Shown here piece by piece: positions 21,756 through 30,881 of a DNA stretch of 64,000 nucleotides. A program made the translations under genes and the position numbers. The DNA is taken from IMG/VR virus record IMGVR_UViG_3300047281_000098, positions 1 to 64,000 of that record. One strand, written 5' to 3'. The notes beneath the pieces are model-generated. The model made no database searches and was not told the origin of the DNA. It saw nothing but the letters and a program-made list of their open reading frames with translations. Numbering within the stretch: position 1 is the first letter of the stretch; every line of letters starts with the position of its first letter. The DNA is from a virus.

Positions 21756-22574
21756 TTAATCGTTTGCTGCCGCACCGCATTTATTTCTTTTTGCTTGTGT
21801 AAGAGCACCAAAATCAACTGGCCATTCTTTTCCTGGATGTAATTCTTTAGCATTTTTAGGAAAGCTAAAGTTAACTTCTGCGACTCTTTCAATCTGTGAA
21901 ATAGATACACGGAACTTAGTTAGGTCATTGCCTAGATTAGGATAAGGAGCAACGTGCGGGAACACCCAGCCGGCTACCTCATTGGTTTGATTGTTAATCA
22001 CCATTTTATAAAAAGCATGTGGTACAATAACGCCTGTACCAATCTTCTTATCTTGCGCATTATACATTCCACCTACATAAACTGTATAACTTTGATTACG
22101 CTGAACAGCCCATCCACGTACTGAAGTTTCTAACAACTTCCATATACCACGATTGAGCGATGGAGCTTGTGGACTCATGTTTGTCATTAGAAATGATTCA
22201 AATTCAACTTGAGTATTCCACGATAAGTCGCCTGCAGGACTCATGTGACCTTTATCATATCCAGCAGCCGCGTAATCATCAGGTCGCGCACCACCAACGA
22301 TGCTTTGGTCTACTGCAAATGCGTTTGTTCGTGCCACACACCCTAATGCGTTGCCAGGTAATAGTTCGTATGTCACCCACTGTGGTAATTTAGCGGCGGA
22401 ATCATATCCTACTAGGTATGCCTGTCTACAAATTGGAGTAACTGCTCTAGCTCCTTGTGGGAAGCCGTATGGACTATGTACGTGGCATTGAGCAAGTTGA
22501 TTTGGAACACGTTGTGTCCATGCACTCGCAGTAATGGATATAAGCAACAATAAACTGACAATAATTTTCTTCAT
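21756..22574 (-). CDS. secreted DNA/RNA non-specific endonuclease (NUC1/EndA-like)
   Basis: 272 residues. The signal peptide MKKIIVSLLLLISITASA directs it to the periplasm. The beta-beta-alpha-metal core shows YDKGHMSPAGD with catalytic His110 (D-K-G-H variant of D-R-G-H), metal ligand candidates in TNMSPQAPSLNRGIW (130-144), and paired Cys residues. Its late - strand promoter and AGGAGT Shine-Dalgarno are present. Roles may include digestion of DNA released at lysis or of incoming competitor DNA; neither is shown by sequence. Confidence 0.9.
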   Translation of the reverse strand: MKKIIVSLLLLISITASAWTQRVPNQLAQCHVHSPYGFPQGARAVTPICRQAYLVGYDSAAKLPQWVTYELLPGNALGCVARTNAFAVDQSIVGGARPDDYAAAGYDKGHMSPAGDLSWNTQVEFESFLMTNMSPQAPSLNRGIWKLLETSVRGWAVQRNQSYTVYVGGMYNAQDKKIGTGVIVPHAFYKMVINNQTNEVAGWVFPHVAPYPNLGNDLTKFRVSISQIERVAEVNFSFPKNAKELHPGKEWPVDFGALTQAKRNKCGAAAND

Positions 22575-22592
22575 TCGTGGACTCCTGTTGTA

Positions 22593-22600
22593 TATTTATC
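22593..22600 (-). promoter_or_regulatory. T4-type late promoter of the nuclease gene
   Basis: GATAAATA on the - strand, followed by an AGGAGT ribosome-binding site (22581-22586) and ATG at 22574. It is divergent from the late promoter at 22625, only 24 bases away. Confidence 0.72.
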
Positions 22601-22624
22601 TTGTTTCTTAATCTAATATCAAAC

Positions 22625-22632
22625 GATAAATA
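22625..22632 (+). promoter_or_regulatory. T4-type late promoter (leaderless)
   Basis: GATAAATA, then CTTTAT and the ATG at 22639. No Shine-Dalgarno can be present in the transcript. Confidence 0.75.
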
Positions 22633-22638
22633 CTTTAT

Positions 22639-23172
22639 ATGGCACAAGAAATTATCAATATTGGTATATTACCGAATGACGGGAAGGGTGAGCCGATTCG
22701 CACGGCCTTGATTAAAATCGGTAATATGTTCACTGAATTGTATAAAAGCGATTTTTCAACTTCAACTGAATATACTACTGGAAATGTCCCGGGACAGCTA
22801 ATCTTTCAAACCCCAGCAGACTCTTTCACTCAAGCTAAATTACAGGTTAATTCTAGGAATCCACAAACAGACACTACGCAGAATATTACAATCGGGGCAT
22901 CTATCAATCATGATACGGCAACCGTGGGATTTTCAGCGTACGGTACTGTCTTTACTGGCGAGGCGCTGACACGTTATGACATGGATATATTCGAAGGGAA
23001 TGTGAGACTACTTAGTAACCCTCTTACCACTGATACTTTAGTTCACTTTACTTCTTGTCAAGTAACTTTCCCGGGCAAAGAACTGCCGGGTCTTGAGGTT
23101 GGGGTAGACGGATATCCTGTGGGCACATTAATGATTACCCAAGACGATCTTATACTTACAACAGAATCATAA
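22639..23172 (+). CDS. virion-associated protein (tail/baseplate type)
   Basis: 177 residues. It begins MAQEIINIGILPNDGKGEPI, a start I recall from structural tail proteins of marine T4-like phages, including fibre and baseplate parts. The rest is beta-rich. Expressed from a leaderless late promoter. Exact virion location unknown. Confidence 0.7.
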   Translation: MAQEIINIGILPNDGKGEPIRTALIKIGNMFTELYKSDFSTSTEYTTGNVPGQLIFQTPADSFTQAKLQVNSRNPQTDTTQNITIGASINHDTATVGFSAYGTVFTGEALTRYDMDIFEGNVRLLSNPLTTDTLVHFTSCQVTFPGKELPGLEVGVDGYPVGTLMITQDDLILTTES

Positions 23173-23174
23173 TC

Positions 23175-23561
23175 ATGAGAGCATATGAATTTATAACTGA
23201 AACGACAAGAGTACCTTTGTCAATAGATGTAGCCAGAGCATTACCCGGTACATATGCTATTCCTGAGTTGCCTAATTCAGATTTTTACAAACAATACAGA
23301 TTTGGTGTCGCAATGGCCGGCGCAAAAGGGGCCAAGCAGCGCGAAGCAGATAACATTCAGCCTTATTCAGGTGAAACTGAATGGGGTGAGAACATGATTG
23401 TATCATCGTATATGGATCCTACGGTAGGTGAAGATATAGACTATGCGTTAGCTCAACTTGGATTATCCGGCAAAAGAAAAATCAGCACTACTAAAAGTGA
23501 AGAAGCCACTGATGTAACTAAGAAAAGTCCAGTCAACTCTTTTAAAGGATACCCAAAATGA
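23175..23561 (+). CDS. internal head protein candidate with capsid-targeting start
   Basis: 128 residues. MRAYEFITE matches the T4 capsid-targeting form (M-[KR]-x-x-x-E-F-I-x-E), with possible gp21-type cleavage after I-T-E. The C-terminus SPVNSFKGYPK parallels the end of the next gene (VVQPFKGYKKK), and YRFGVAMAGAKG parallels its YELNRIMMATACADG, so the two are paralogs. Function in the head is inference. Confidence 0.72.
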   Translation: MRAYEFITETTRVPLSIDVARALPGTYAIPELPNSDFYKQYRFGVAMAGAKGAKQREADNIQPYSGETEWGENMIVSSYMDPTVGEDIDYALAQLGLSGKRKISTTKSEEATDVTKKSPVNSFKGYPK

Positions 23562-23935
23562 GAGCAAGTGAATTTATAAGCGAAGCCCGTAAAATAGGAA
23601 AACTGTCTAAAAGACAACAAATGTCTACCCGCGGCGCGACAAAGTTTAGAGATCCGGGCGGATATGATCGTACATATGAACTCAATCGTATTATGATGGC
23701 TACGGCGTGTGCGGATGGTACGACTCCGTTGGATATCAATGCTGAGAGTTGGGCCGGAAGATACAATACTGCCCACCCATACACTGACATTGAGCAGAAA
23801 ATGTTAGTACAAGCTCTGAAAGCAGTTGGCAGCGATTATGAAGACTTAAATAGCGGAGACAATCGAAGCCAAGAATTGGAAACTACGAACAAAGCAAGTG
23901 TAGTACAGCCATTTAAGGGTTACAAGAAAAAATAA
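23558..23935 (+). CDS. internal head protein candidate with capsid-targeting start
   Basis: 125 residues starting MRASEFISEARKIGKLSKRQ. I-S-E before Ala fits the gp21 cleavage consensus exactly. I recall closely similar proteins in cyanophages, with RQQxSTRG and THPYT segments, but no function. The protein is basic at both ends, as expected for a DNA-associated head protein. Overlaps its paralog by 4 bases. Confidence 0.75.
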   Translation: MRASEFISEARKIGKLSKRQQMSTRGATKFRDPGGYDRTYELNRIMMATACADGTTPLDINAESWAGRYNTAHPYTDIEQKMLVQALKAVGSDYEDLNSGDNRSQELETTNKASVVQPFKGYKKK

Positions 23936-23979
23936 GATAGTCAGTTCAATGAATAAGTACTGTATCAACAAAATACAGG

Positions 23980-24678
23980 ATGAACATGATTGATATCAAC
24001 CAAACTCTAGACCTAATCAAATTAAAATTCTACAACGAACATTTATATGTGGCACATATTTATGATGAAGGTGACAGTCAGTTTCACAAAGACTTGACGA
24101 CACAAGTTGTTAAGCAATACATTGATCCGCTAAATCTACCCAAAGATGCTAAAATTCTAGATTTGGGATGCGGCCCGGGCTACTTTCTTGACGAGATGAA
24201 GGAACGTGAATACACTGATGTAGTTGGTGTTACACTAAGCCCCGGCGACATTGCTTTGTGCGAGAGTAAAGGACACTCAATCAAGAAATATGATTTGACC
24301 TTTCTACCACAGAAAGATGGCTACTACGATGAAAGTGTAGACTTTATCTTTTTGCGGCATGCGCTAGAACACAGTCCGTATCCAATGTTCAGCTTGATGG
24401 AGTACAATCGTATTCTAAAACAAGGAAGCAAGATTTACATTGAAGTTCCCCAGCCTAACTGTGATCGTAAGCACGAGTTCAATTTAAATCACTATAGTAT
24501 ACTAGGTGAACAACAGTTAGCGGCATTGCTACACCGCGCTGGATTTGACATCAATACATTCAATAACTTTGAATTTGACTTACAAGTTGGGGTAAATGAA
24601 GATAATACTCCGGTTCTTGCCCGAGAAAAATACTACTGTATCGTGGCTACAAAAGCCAGACCACTTGATATAAAATAA
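23980..24678 (+). CDS. class I SAM-dependent methyltransferase
   Basis: 232 residues. Motif I ILDLGCGPGYF near 57-67 binds SAM; an acidic residue follows in VVGVTLSPGD, and FLRHALEHSP near 122 is the post-II/IV region seen in small-molecule methyltransferases. A second ATG at 23986 has better spacing from the AGGA. The substrate is unknown; it might belong with the sugar-modifying genes. A terminator follows. Confidence 0.88.
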   Translation: MNMIDINQTLDLIKLKFYNEHLYVAHIYDEGDSQFHKDLTTQVVKQYIDPLNLPKDAKILDLGCGPGYFLDEMKEREYTDVVGVTLSPGDIALCESKGHSIKKYDLTFLPQKDGYYDESVDFIFLRHALEHSPYPMFSLMEYNRILKQGSKIYIEVPQPNCDRKHEFNLNHYSILGEQQLAALLHRAGFDINTFNNFEFDLQVGVNEDNTPVLAREKYYCIVATKARPLDIK

Positions 24679-24688
24679 TTTTAAGTTT

Positions 24689-24720
24689 GATAAATACTCT
24701 CTATACGAGAGTATTTTTTT
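24689..24720 (+). terminator. terminator with an embedded late promoter
   Basis: AAATACTCTC (24692-24701), loop TATAC, GAGAGTATTT (24707-24716), then T run: a 10-bp stem terminator for the methyltransferase gene. The late element GATAAATA (24689-24696) overlaps its left arm. A late start near 24702-24703 would fall in the loop, so late transcripts lack half of the stem and escape termination. Confidence 0.8.
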
Positions 24721-24758
24721 GTCTGGTGAAAAGACAAAGCAAACTAAGGTAAACAATC

Positions 24759-25058
24759 ATGTCAGTATTAACATTAAGAAGCGGTGCTTTCGTTCCGGGC
24801 ACTACACAGAATTTAACATCAACTGGTACCACGCAACAAAGTGCGGCGGTTAGCAGTGTAGCCAGCATCATCCGAATCGCCTGTCAGCAGGATACTTATA
24901 TTACGATAGGTGCTAATCCAGTAGCTGATGCGTCCAGCATGATGATTGTAGGCGGTGGCTCAGAATTTCTAGCAGTAGTTCCAGGTGTCACTAAAGTAGC
25001 AGTCAAGCAGATATCAACTGCTGGCTTAGTAAGCATCACAGAATTAACCGGATACTAA
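24759..25058 (+). CDS. small virion protein candidate
   Basis: 99 residues, Ser/Thr/Ala-rich and beta-like, with no charged clusters (IIRIACQQDTYITIGANP). This composition is typical of decoration or spike subunits. It follows a late promoter and precedes a fibre gene. No family assigned. Confidence 0.68.
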   Translation: MSVLTLRSGAFVPGTTQNLTSTGTTQQSAAVSSVASIIRIACQQDTYITIGANPVADASSMMIVGGGSEFLAVVPGVTKVAVKQISTAGLVSITELTGY

Positions 25059-25059
25059 A

Positions 25060-25236
25060 ATGCCCGGCAAAGTTGGACTTAATGGATTAGGAAGATTAGG
25101 CTGGGGAGTGGGCTCAATTAAGCCCGGTCACGCAAGTACCTCTCCCCCTCCATTAATAGAATACGGTGTCATTCTAGAAAATGAAACTGGTTTTATATTA
25201 TTAGAAGACGGCACGCCCGTTGTAACGGAATCATAA
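25060..25236 (+). CDS. small Gly-rich protein
   Basis: 58 residues: MPGKVGLNGLGRLGWGVGS, a Pro patch, then two copies of a short ILENETGF / LLEDGTP unit. It has TAAAATG spacing with the previous gene and ends one base before the fibre gene. Virion role likely from context only. Confidence 0.6.
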   Translation: MPGKVGLNGLGRLGWGVGSIKPGHASTSPPPLIEYGVILENETGFILLEDGTPVVTES

Positions 25237-25237
25237 A

Positions 25238-28200
25238 ATGGCAAATACAAAAGTCAGTCAATTACCAAGTCTAAATATAGTAGATTCTACTACTATATTC
25301 CTTACTAGTAGCAATACATCAGGCACAGAGACAAGCTATCAAGCATCAATCGGAAATGTCTCTAAGGCAATTCTTAGCAATTTGACTATCAGTGATCAGA
25401 CGATTACTGGTACTACAGCGAACGCGAACATTATACTTACTCCCAACGGTACTGGATATGTATCAGTTCCTAGACTGGCGCTACCAGTGGGTTCTTTAGT
25501 AGAAGAAACTATTCCAATCATCCCAATCATTGCGAATGTTATTCTAAATCAACTATTAGAGTTCTCTACTAGTAATGTAGGCCTTGTTCCTCCGGCATAC
25601 GGTATCACAATTGGTATCCCGGCTCCTTGGGCTGTGCTTGAACTAACCGCCGATCCTAGTCCTGTATTACAAATCAACGATGTGCTATCAGGACCCGGAA
25701 TTCCTGTCCCCTCTGCTGCTACATTCATTGGATCAGGTGGATATTCTAATGTGGTTATTACTAACAAGACATTTGATGGGTTACCTCTGCCTCTGCCCGG
25801 TTATGGCACTGACATTGCCATTACACGAGAAGTGACACTGGCAAGCCTTGCGATGTCTACTATTGCCAACACCAATGTAGCACTGACTCCAGGTCTTGGC
25901 GGTGTCGTGGTAGTAGACGGCAGCATATTACCTTATGTTGATAATCTCTACACTCTTGGTTCACCTGAAAAACGATTTAGCAGAGCATATTTTGGTCCTG
26001 GCACCATTTATCTATTAGATGATATTCTAGGGGTTGACCTGACTTTGGCAGCATCCAATGGTAACTTAGTAGTAGGTGGCGGGTCAGGACTTAGTGTAGG
26101 TAAATTCAACTTATTCGGTAATACAATAACACTGGACAGCCCAACGGAAGACTTCTTTATTGGTAATGTCGGATCAACTGGTAATCTAACCGTCAACAGA
26201 CGATTCAATGTTGAGAATTCAACTGGTGCTTGGAAATTGTTTGATATTAACCAGTCGACTGGTAGTACCACATTAATTTCTAATGTAGTCTCTGATGCGA
26301 CCAAGGCAGCTTTTGAAATTATAGGTAGCACTTCACGCGATATTAATCCTCCTAATAATTTCGGAGTGTTACTACATACATCAGGAACAAGTAACTATCC
26401 GTCTCGTATTTACAATGACAGCTACGGCGATGGCACTACCAAGTATTCTGCTTATATTGGTCGACATGCCAGAGGAAATGCGCTTGCGCCCACTCAAACA
26501 CTAACCGGCGATATCATTAGTCGCATTGGATCTAACCCGGCGGATAGTTCAAACAGCTTTGCTCCTATCTCTACTACTCGCATTGATTTTGTTAATTCAG
26601 AAGATCAAACTCCAACGGCACGCGGTGGTCAGATTCAATTTTGGGCTACTCCAATCGGCAGTGATGTCATTGGTAAAGTAGTTACAGTGACGGATACTGA
26701 TTTAGTATTCAAACCATCAGCTAATAGAGGTATCACCTTCGCTGACAATACTCGTCAGACCACAGCATTCAATGCTTCTGCTGCTGTAACATACATCACG
26801 GCAGGATCAGGTCTGTCAGGTGGAGGAACAGGCAATGTTGCGCTGAACGCAACTGGTGTTCAGAATGTATTCTCTTACTCTAATAATCAGATTATCATCA
26901 CTGATGCTGGTTCAAAGAATCTAACACTAAGTCTACCGCAAGACATTAATATAAATTCATCAGTTACATTCTCAAATGTTACTGTGACTGGTAATTTGAA
27001 TGTAGAAGGCAATACGATTACAGCTAACAATCTGGTCATTCTAGACAAAGTTATATATCTTGCTAATACAGCAACAAGTAACACTGCTATCAATCAAGGC
27101 GGCATTGTACTTGGCAATGTGTCTGAACCGTGGTCACGAAGTATTCTATATGATTTGAGCAATGACCGTTGGGATACAGATGGTGCCGGATTAAAGACAC
27201 TGGCTCTTACCGCCGGTGATGTGTATGTAGCTAATCTATTTGCTAATGGCGTTGCTCACTTCGGTGAAGCTGTCGCAACAATAGATTATCCTAATGCCAC
27301 AATCCAAGCTGATAGTGATATTAATTCGTACAGTCAAATTGTTGCTGTAAATCATAGCTCAGGAACTGATGCTAGTACAGACTTTGTTGCGGTAAATAAT
27401 ATCGGAAATGACGGTAACAATTACATAGATTTGGGTATTAATTCTAGCAATTATTCAAATGTTGATTACGGACTGACTGGACCAAATGATGGGTATCTAT
27501 TCATCAACGGAGGTAACTTAGCTGTAGGCACGCAAACTGCTGGTAAAGTTATTGATTTCTTTACAGGTGGAACTGCGAATACTACATTCATTCGTGCTAA
27601 CATCACTGATATTGGTCTTAACGTGTTTGGTAATGTGTCAGCACAAAACGCTAATCTTGGCAACGCAACAACGTCTAATTACTTTATTGGTAACGGATAT
27701 TATCTAACTGGTATTCGCGGAGCGAATGTAACCGGAGCAGTAGCTTACGCAACTACTGCTAACTCAGTAGCAGGTGCTAATGTATCCGGTGCCGTTAACC
27801 TATCTACTTACGCAACTACAGCAAATGCGGTAGCAGGCGCTAATGTATCAGGTGCTGTTAATCTGGCAACATATGCGACACAAGCAAACGCCGTAGCAGG
27901 TGCTAATGTCTCTGGTACAGTAGCTAATGCGACATACGCAATAAGTTCCGGCTCAGTAACCAATGCGTTGACAGTTAACAACAGTGGTACAGGCGCCGCA
28001 TCAGGAGCTACATTCAATGGCGGCAGTGCTGTTACTATCTCTTACAATACAGTTGGAGCACCAAAAGCTGACGGTACAGGGGCATCTGGCACTTGGGGTA
28101 TCAGTATCTCAGGAAGTTCAGCTTCGTCTAACTCAGTAGCAGGTGCTAATGTCTCAGGTGCTGTGGCATACGCAACTACTGCTAACTCAGTAGCAGGTGC

Positions 28201-28969
28201 CAATGTCTCCGGTACTGTTGCTAACGCTAACTACGCTGCTTACGCAGGTAATGTTACTATTGCCGGCCAAGCTAACATCACTTCAGTTGGAACTCTAACA
28301 AGTCTGACAATAGGTGCTGGTAATCTAACTACTAATCCAATCACACTAACCTCAGGATCACTACAAACATCTACTTCAGCGGGAGATTTTGAATACGATG
28401 GTAAAGTCGCATACTTCACTCCATCTGATGCGCAACGTGGTATCATCCCTGCGATTCAAGTATTCATTCCAAATGCCAATGTTGCGTATTCCAATACGAC
28501 TGCGTTACAATCTATGTTTGGTCTGACAAATGGAGTAGGTGTCACCGCTAACACTAAGTATTTGTACAGAATATGTGGCACCGTTCGCAAATCTAGTACA
28601 GCAACCGCGTCAATGCAATACGCAATGGAGGTGAACGGCGGCGCGACTATTCAACGACATTATTATCTAGTTAATCCATGTGGTGGCGCCGCACAGACAA
28701 CAGTGACTACAGCAACTATGATGAGTAATTATTTAACTAGTGGGTTTGGCACTGCGGTAACAGTAACAAATACCATATCATCTTCTGCTGGGTTTTACAA
28801 TTTCATTATTGACGGCGAGATAGAAATATTAACATCCGGCCAGATTAATCCACAAGTTGGATTTACTGGTACGCTCGGAACATCATCTTACATCGAAGCC
28901 GGATCGTCATTTCAAATATGGCCAGTTGGTAACATCACCGGCAATACTACAGTAGGTAACTGGTCGTAA
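25238..28969 (+). CDS. long tail fibre/adhesin-type virion protein
   Basis: 1243 residues, Asn/Thr/Gly/Ala/Val-rich, with beta-helix-like short repeats throughout. Starts MANTKVSQLPSLN, an N-terminus seen on phage fibre proteins. A repeat block near residues 828-1005 has units based on ANSVAGANVSGAV. The C-terminal 170 residues are less repetitive (MFGLTNGVG..., YYLVNPCGG...) and may be the receptor-binding tip. No intramolecular chaperone domain is evident. Confidence 0.85.
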   Translation: MANTKVSQLPSLNIVDSTTIFLTSSNTSGTETSYQASIGNVSKAILSNLTISDQTITGTTANANIILTPNGTGYVSVPRLALPVGSLVEETIPIIPIIANVILNQLLEFSTSNVGLVPPAYGITIGIPAPWAVLELTADPSPVLQINDVLSGPGIPVPSAATFIGSGGYSNVVITNKTFDGLPLPLPGYGTDIAITREVTLASLAMSTIANTNVALTPGLGGVVVVDGSILPYVDNLYTLGSPEKRFSRAYFGPGTIYLLDDILGVDLTLAASNGNLVVGGGSGLSVGKFNLFGNTITLDSPTEDFFIGNVGSTGNLTVNRRFNVENSTGAWKLFDINQSTGSTTLISNVVSDATKAAFEIIGSTSRDINPPNNFGVLLHTSGTSNYPSRIYNDSYGDGTTKYSAYIGRHARGNALAPTQTLTGDIISRIGSNPADSSNSFAPISTTRIDFVNSEDQTPTARGGQIQFWATPIGSDVIGKVVTVTDTDLVFKPSANRGITFADNTRQTTAFNASAAVTYITAGSGLSGGGTGNVALNATGVQNVFSYSNNQIIITDAGSKNLTLSLPQDININSSVTFSNVTVTGNLNVEGNTITANNLVILDKVIYLANTATSNTAINQGGIVLGNVSEPWSRSILYDLSNDRWDTDGAGLKTLALTAGDVYVANLFANGVAHFGEAVATIDYPNATIQADSDINSYSQIVAVNHSSGTDASTDFVAVNNIGNDGNNYIDLGINSSNYSNVDYGLTGPNDGYLFINGGNLAVGTQTAGKVIDFFTGGTANTTFIRANITDIGLNVFGNVSAQNANLGNATTSNYFIGNGYYLTGIRGANVTGAVAYATTANSVAGANVSGAVNLSTYATTANAVAGANVSGAVNLATYATQANAVAGANVSGTVANATYAISSGSVTNALTVNNSGTGAASGATFNGGSAVTISYNTVGAPKADGTGASGTWGISISGSSASSNSVAGANVSGAVAYATTANSVAGANVSGTVANANYAAYAGNVTIAGQANITSVGTLTSLTIGAGNLTTNPITLTSGSLQTSTSAGDFEYDGKVAYFTPSDAQRGIIPAIQVFIPNANVAYSNTTALQSMFGLTNGVGVTANTKYLYRICGTVRKSSTATASMQYAMEVNGGATIQRHYYLVNPCGGAAQTTVTTATMMSNYLTSGFGTAVTVTNTISSSAGFYNFIIDGEIEILTSGQINPQVGFTGTLGTSSYIEAGSSFQIWPVGNITGNTTVGNWS
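27720..28250 (+). repeat. in-gene repeats of the fibre
   Basis: A unit of about 60 bases encoding A-x-x-ATTANSVAGANVSGAV is repeated at least six times, in two groups separated by a non-repeated stretch at about 27950-28125. The copies differ mainly at third codon positions. Such repeats lengthen or shorten fibres by recombination. Confidence 0.8.
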
Positions 28970-28975
28970 TAAGTG

Positions 28976-29000
28976 TGCGGGCTAACTACCCGCATAAATA
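28976..29000 (+). promoter_or_regulatory. stem-loop and leaderless T4-type late promoter
   Basis: TGCGGG / CCCGCA form a 6-bp stem right after the fibre stop, without a T tract. Its right arm runs into CATAAATA (28993-29000). CTTATT then separates the late element from the ATG at 29007, so the transcript should start about the ATG. Confidence 0.7.
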
Positions 29001-29006
29001 CTTATT

Positions 29007-29285
29007 ATGAGTACATTTGATCCTTTTAATCAGGCAAGGTTACAAAACGGACTGTCAAAGGTCCGTTCTGCCCAGTTGCCTGAACAAGATATGTCATTGG
29101 ATGAATTGAAGAGATTAAGTGGAGTTGATAAAATTAATTCTGAATCTACTAATCAAATTACCAATGAACAGAAACATCAGTTTATGCGAGAGAACAATAT
29201 TAGACCCGGTGACCAAGCCTGGTTTAAACTTTGGCATGCCAAGCCGCATTTAACCGGTGAAGATCCGTTTGGAAAGAGTAAATGA
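29007..29285 (+). CDS. hypothetical protein upstream of terminase (possible small subunit)
   Basis: 92 residues, helical, with Asn/Gln and charged residues (MSLDELKRLSGVDKINSE...). Its 4-base overlap with the large terminase gene is where T4-like phages carry gp16, but it is shorter than known gp16 proteins and no helix-turn-helix is obvious. Small terminase is a guess from position. Confidence 0.65.
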   Translation: MSTFDPFNQARLQNGLSKVRSAQLPEQDMSLDELKRLSGVDKINSESTNQITNEQKHQFMRENNIRPGDQAWFKLWHAKPHLTGEDPFGKSK

Positions 29286-30850
29286 GTAAAAATGATATCA
29301 AGGCCCCCAGCCTAATTAAGAATCCGTATGTAAAAACGCAGTTTAATACAGAGAAAGAGTTACAAGACTTCATACGATGCTGTGACCCTGATACAGGTTA
29401 TCTATACTTCATGGATAACTTCTTTATGATTCAACATCCCACACAAGGTGCGATTCAGTATCACCCGTATGAATATCAAAAGCGTCTGATAAACACATAT
29501 CATAACTATCGCTTTAGTATATCATTGATGCCACGCCAAACTGGTAAGTCAACTAGTGCTGCTGGATATCTGCTTTGGTATGCCATGTTTGTACCAGACT
29601 CAACTATTCTTATTGCGGCGCACAAGTATACAGGTGCTCAGGAAATCATGCAACGTATCAGATACGCATATGAAAACTGCCCCGATCACATTAAAGCAGG
29701 CGTCACTACATACAACAAAGGCAATTTAGACTTTGAAAATGGTAGTCGTATTGTATCAGCAACAACGACTGGTAATACAGGGCGTGGTATGTCTATTACA
29801 CTGTTATATCTGGATGAGTTCGCATTCGTGCGCCCATCAATTGCTAAAGAATTCTGGACTTCTATCACACCAACGCTATCAACTGGTGGTAAAGCTATTA
29901 TCACAAGTACGCCAAACTCGGACGAAGATCAATTTGCTCTTATTTGGAAGCAAGCTAATAAGACTGAAGATTCATACGGTAACAAAACTGAGCTAGGCAT
30001 CAACGGATTCAGAGCATATCGTTCATTCTGGGATGAGCATCCAGATCGTGATCAAAAGTACGCAGATGAAATGAAAGCACAGTTGGGCGAAGATAAGTTT
30101 AAACGAGAAATTGAATGTCAATTCTTAATTGCGGATGAAACTCTTATCAATCCTAATACACTGATTATGATGGAGGGCATTGAGCCGATTCTTCGTCAAG
30201 GTCAGATCAGATGGTACAAGACCCCGACTAAAGGCAAGGTGTATGTAATTGCGCTTGATCCTAGCATTGGAACGGGCGGTGACCCTGCTGCCATTCAAAT
30301 ATTTGAAGCGAATACAACTACTCAGGTTGGTGAGTGGAAGCACAATAAGACTGACATTCCAGCACAAATCAGGTTGTTGGCGCAGATCAGCAAGTACATA
30401 GTAGAATGTACTGGTGAACCCAATAACATCTACTACTCTGTTGAAAACAATAGCATTGGTGAAGCCTCGTTGGTGTCACTGAATGAATACGGCGAATCTA
30501 ATATCCCCGGCGTGTTTATCAGTGAACCCGGTAAGCAACGCAAAGGCTTTAACACCAGCAATAAGTCTAAATTAGCAGCGTGTGCCAAGTTCAAAACTCT
30601 GCTTGAGAGTAAAAAGCTCACTGTCAATAGCTTTGGCCTTATCTCTGAATTGAAATCGTTTGTGGCTCACGGTGGAAGTTATGCTGCTAAACAAGGTGAT
30701 ACTGACGATTTAGTCATGTCTACGCTGTTAGCAGTCAGAATTATTCAACAATTAGGTGATCACTATACAGGTATTGAATCGCAGATTCGTGATTATGATG
30801 AAACTTACATTGCCCCGTTTCCTTTCTTTGCTGTATTGCGCGGTGGATAA
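29282..30850 (+). CDS. 17: terminase large subunit (gp17-like)
   Basis: 522 residues. ATPase: Walker A PRQTGKST (84-91), Walker B LLYLDEF with Asp178/Glu179, coupling motif near TSTPNS. Nuclease: first Asp in VIALDPSIGTGGD near 320-332, further acids in YYSVENNSIG and DTDDLVMS. It packages DNA into proheads and cuts concatemers. T4 gp17 is 610 residues, so this is a compact member. Confidence 0.96.
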   Translation: MSKNDIKAPSLIKNPYVKTQFNTEKELQDFIRCCDPDTGYLYFMDNFFMIQHPTQGAIQYHPYEYQKRLINTYHNYRFSISLMPRQTGKSTSAAGYLLWYAMFVPDSTILIAAHKYTGAQEIMQRIRYAYENCPDHIKAGVTTYNKGNLDFENGSRIVSATTTGNTGRGMSITLLYLDEFAFVRPSIAKEFWTSITPTLSTGGKAIITSTPNSDEDQFALIWKQANKTEDSYGNKTELGINGFRAYRSFWDEHPDRDQKYADEMKAQLGEDKFKREIECQFLIADETLINPNTLIMMEGIEPILRQGQIRWYKTPTKGKVYVIALDPSIGTGGDPAAIQIFEANTTTQVGEWKHNKTDIPAQIRLLAQISKYIVECTGEPNNIYYSVENNSIGEASLVSLNEYGESNIPGVFISEPGKQRKGFNTSNKSKLAACAKFKTLLESKKLTVNSFGLISELKSFVAHGGSYAAKQGDTDDLVMSTLLAVRIIQQLGDHYTGIESQIRDYDETYIAPFPFFAVLRGG

Positions 30851-30858
30851 GATAAATA
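30851..30858 (+). promoter_or_regulatory. T4-type late promoter
   Basis: GATAAATA immediately after the terminase stop, followed by CTTAAATAGAAAAAG and the ATG at 30882. The downstream CTTAAATAG is close to the CTTAAACAG that follows the early promoters. Confidence 0.7.
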
Positions 30859-30881
30859 CTTAAATAGAAAAAGTCATTCAA

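Noticed and set aside
26008-28446. Several - strand open frames within the fibre gene
   Set aside because: Caused by codon bias of Asn/Thr/Val-rich repeats; no start signals and they overlap a continuous 1243-codon gene.
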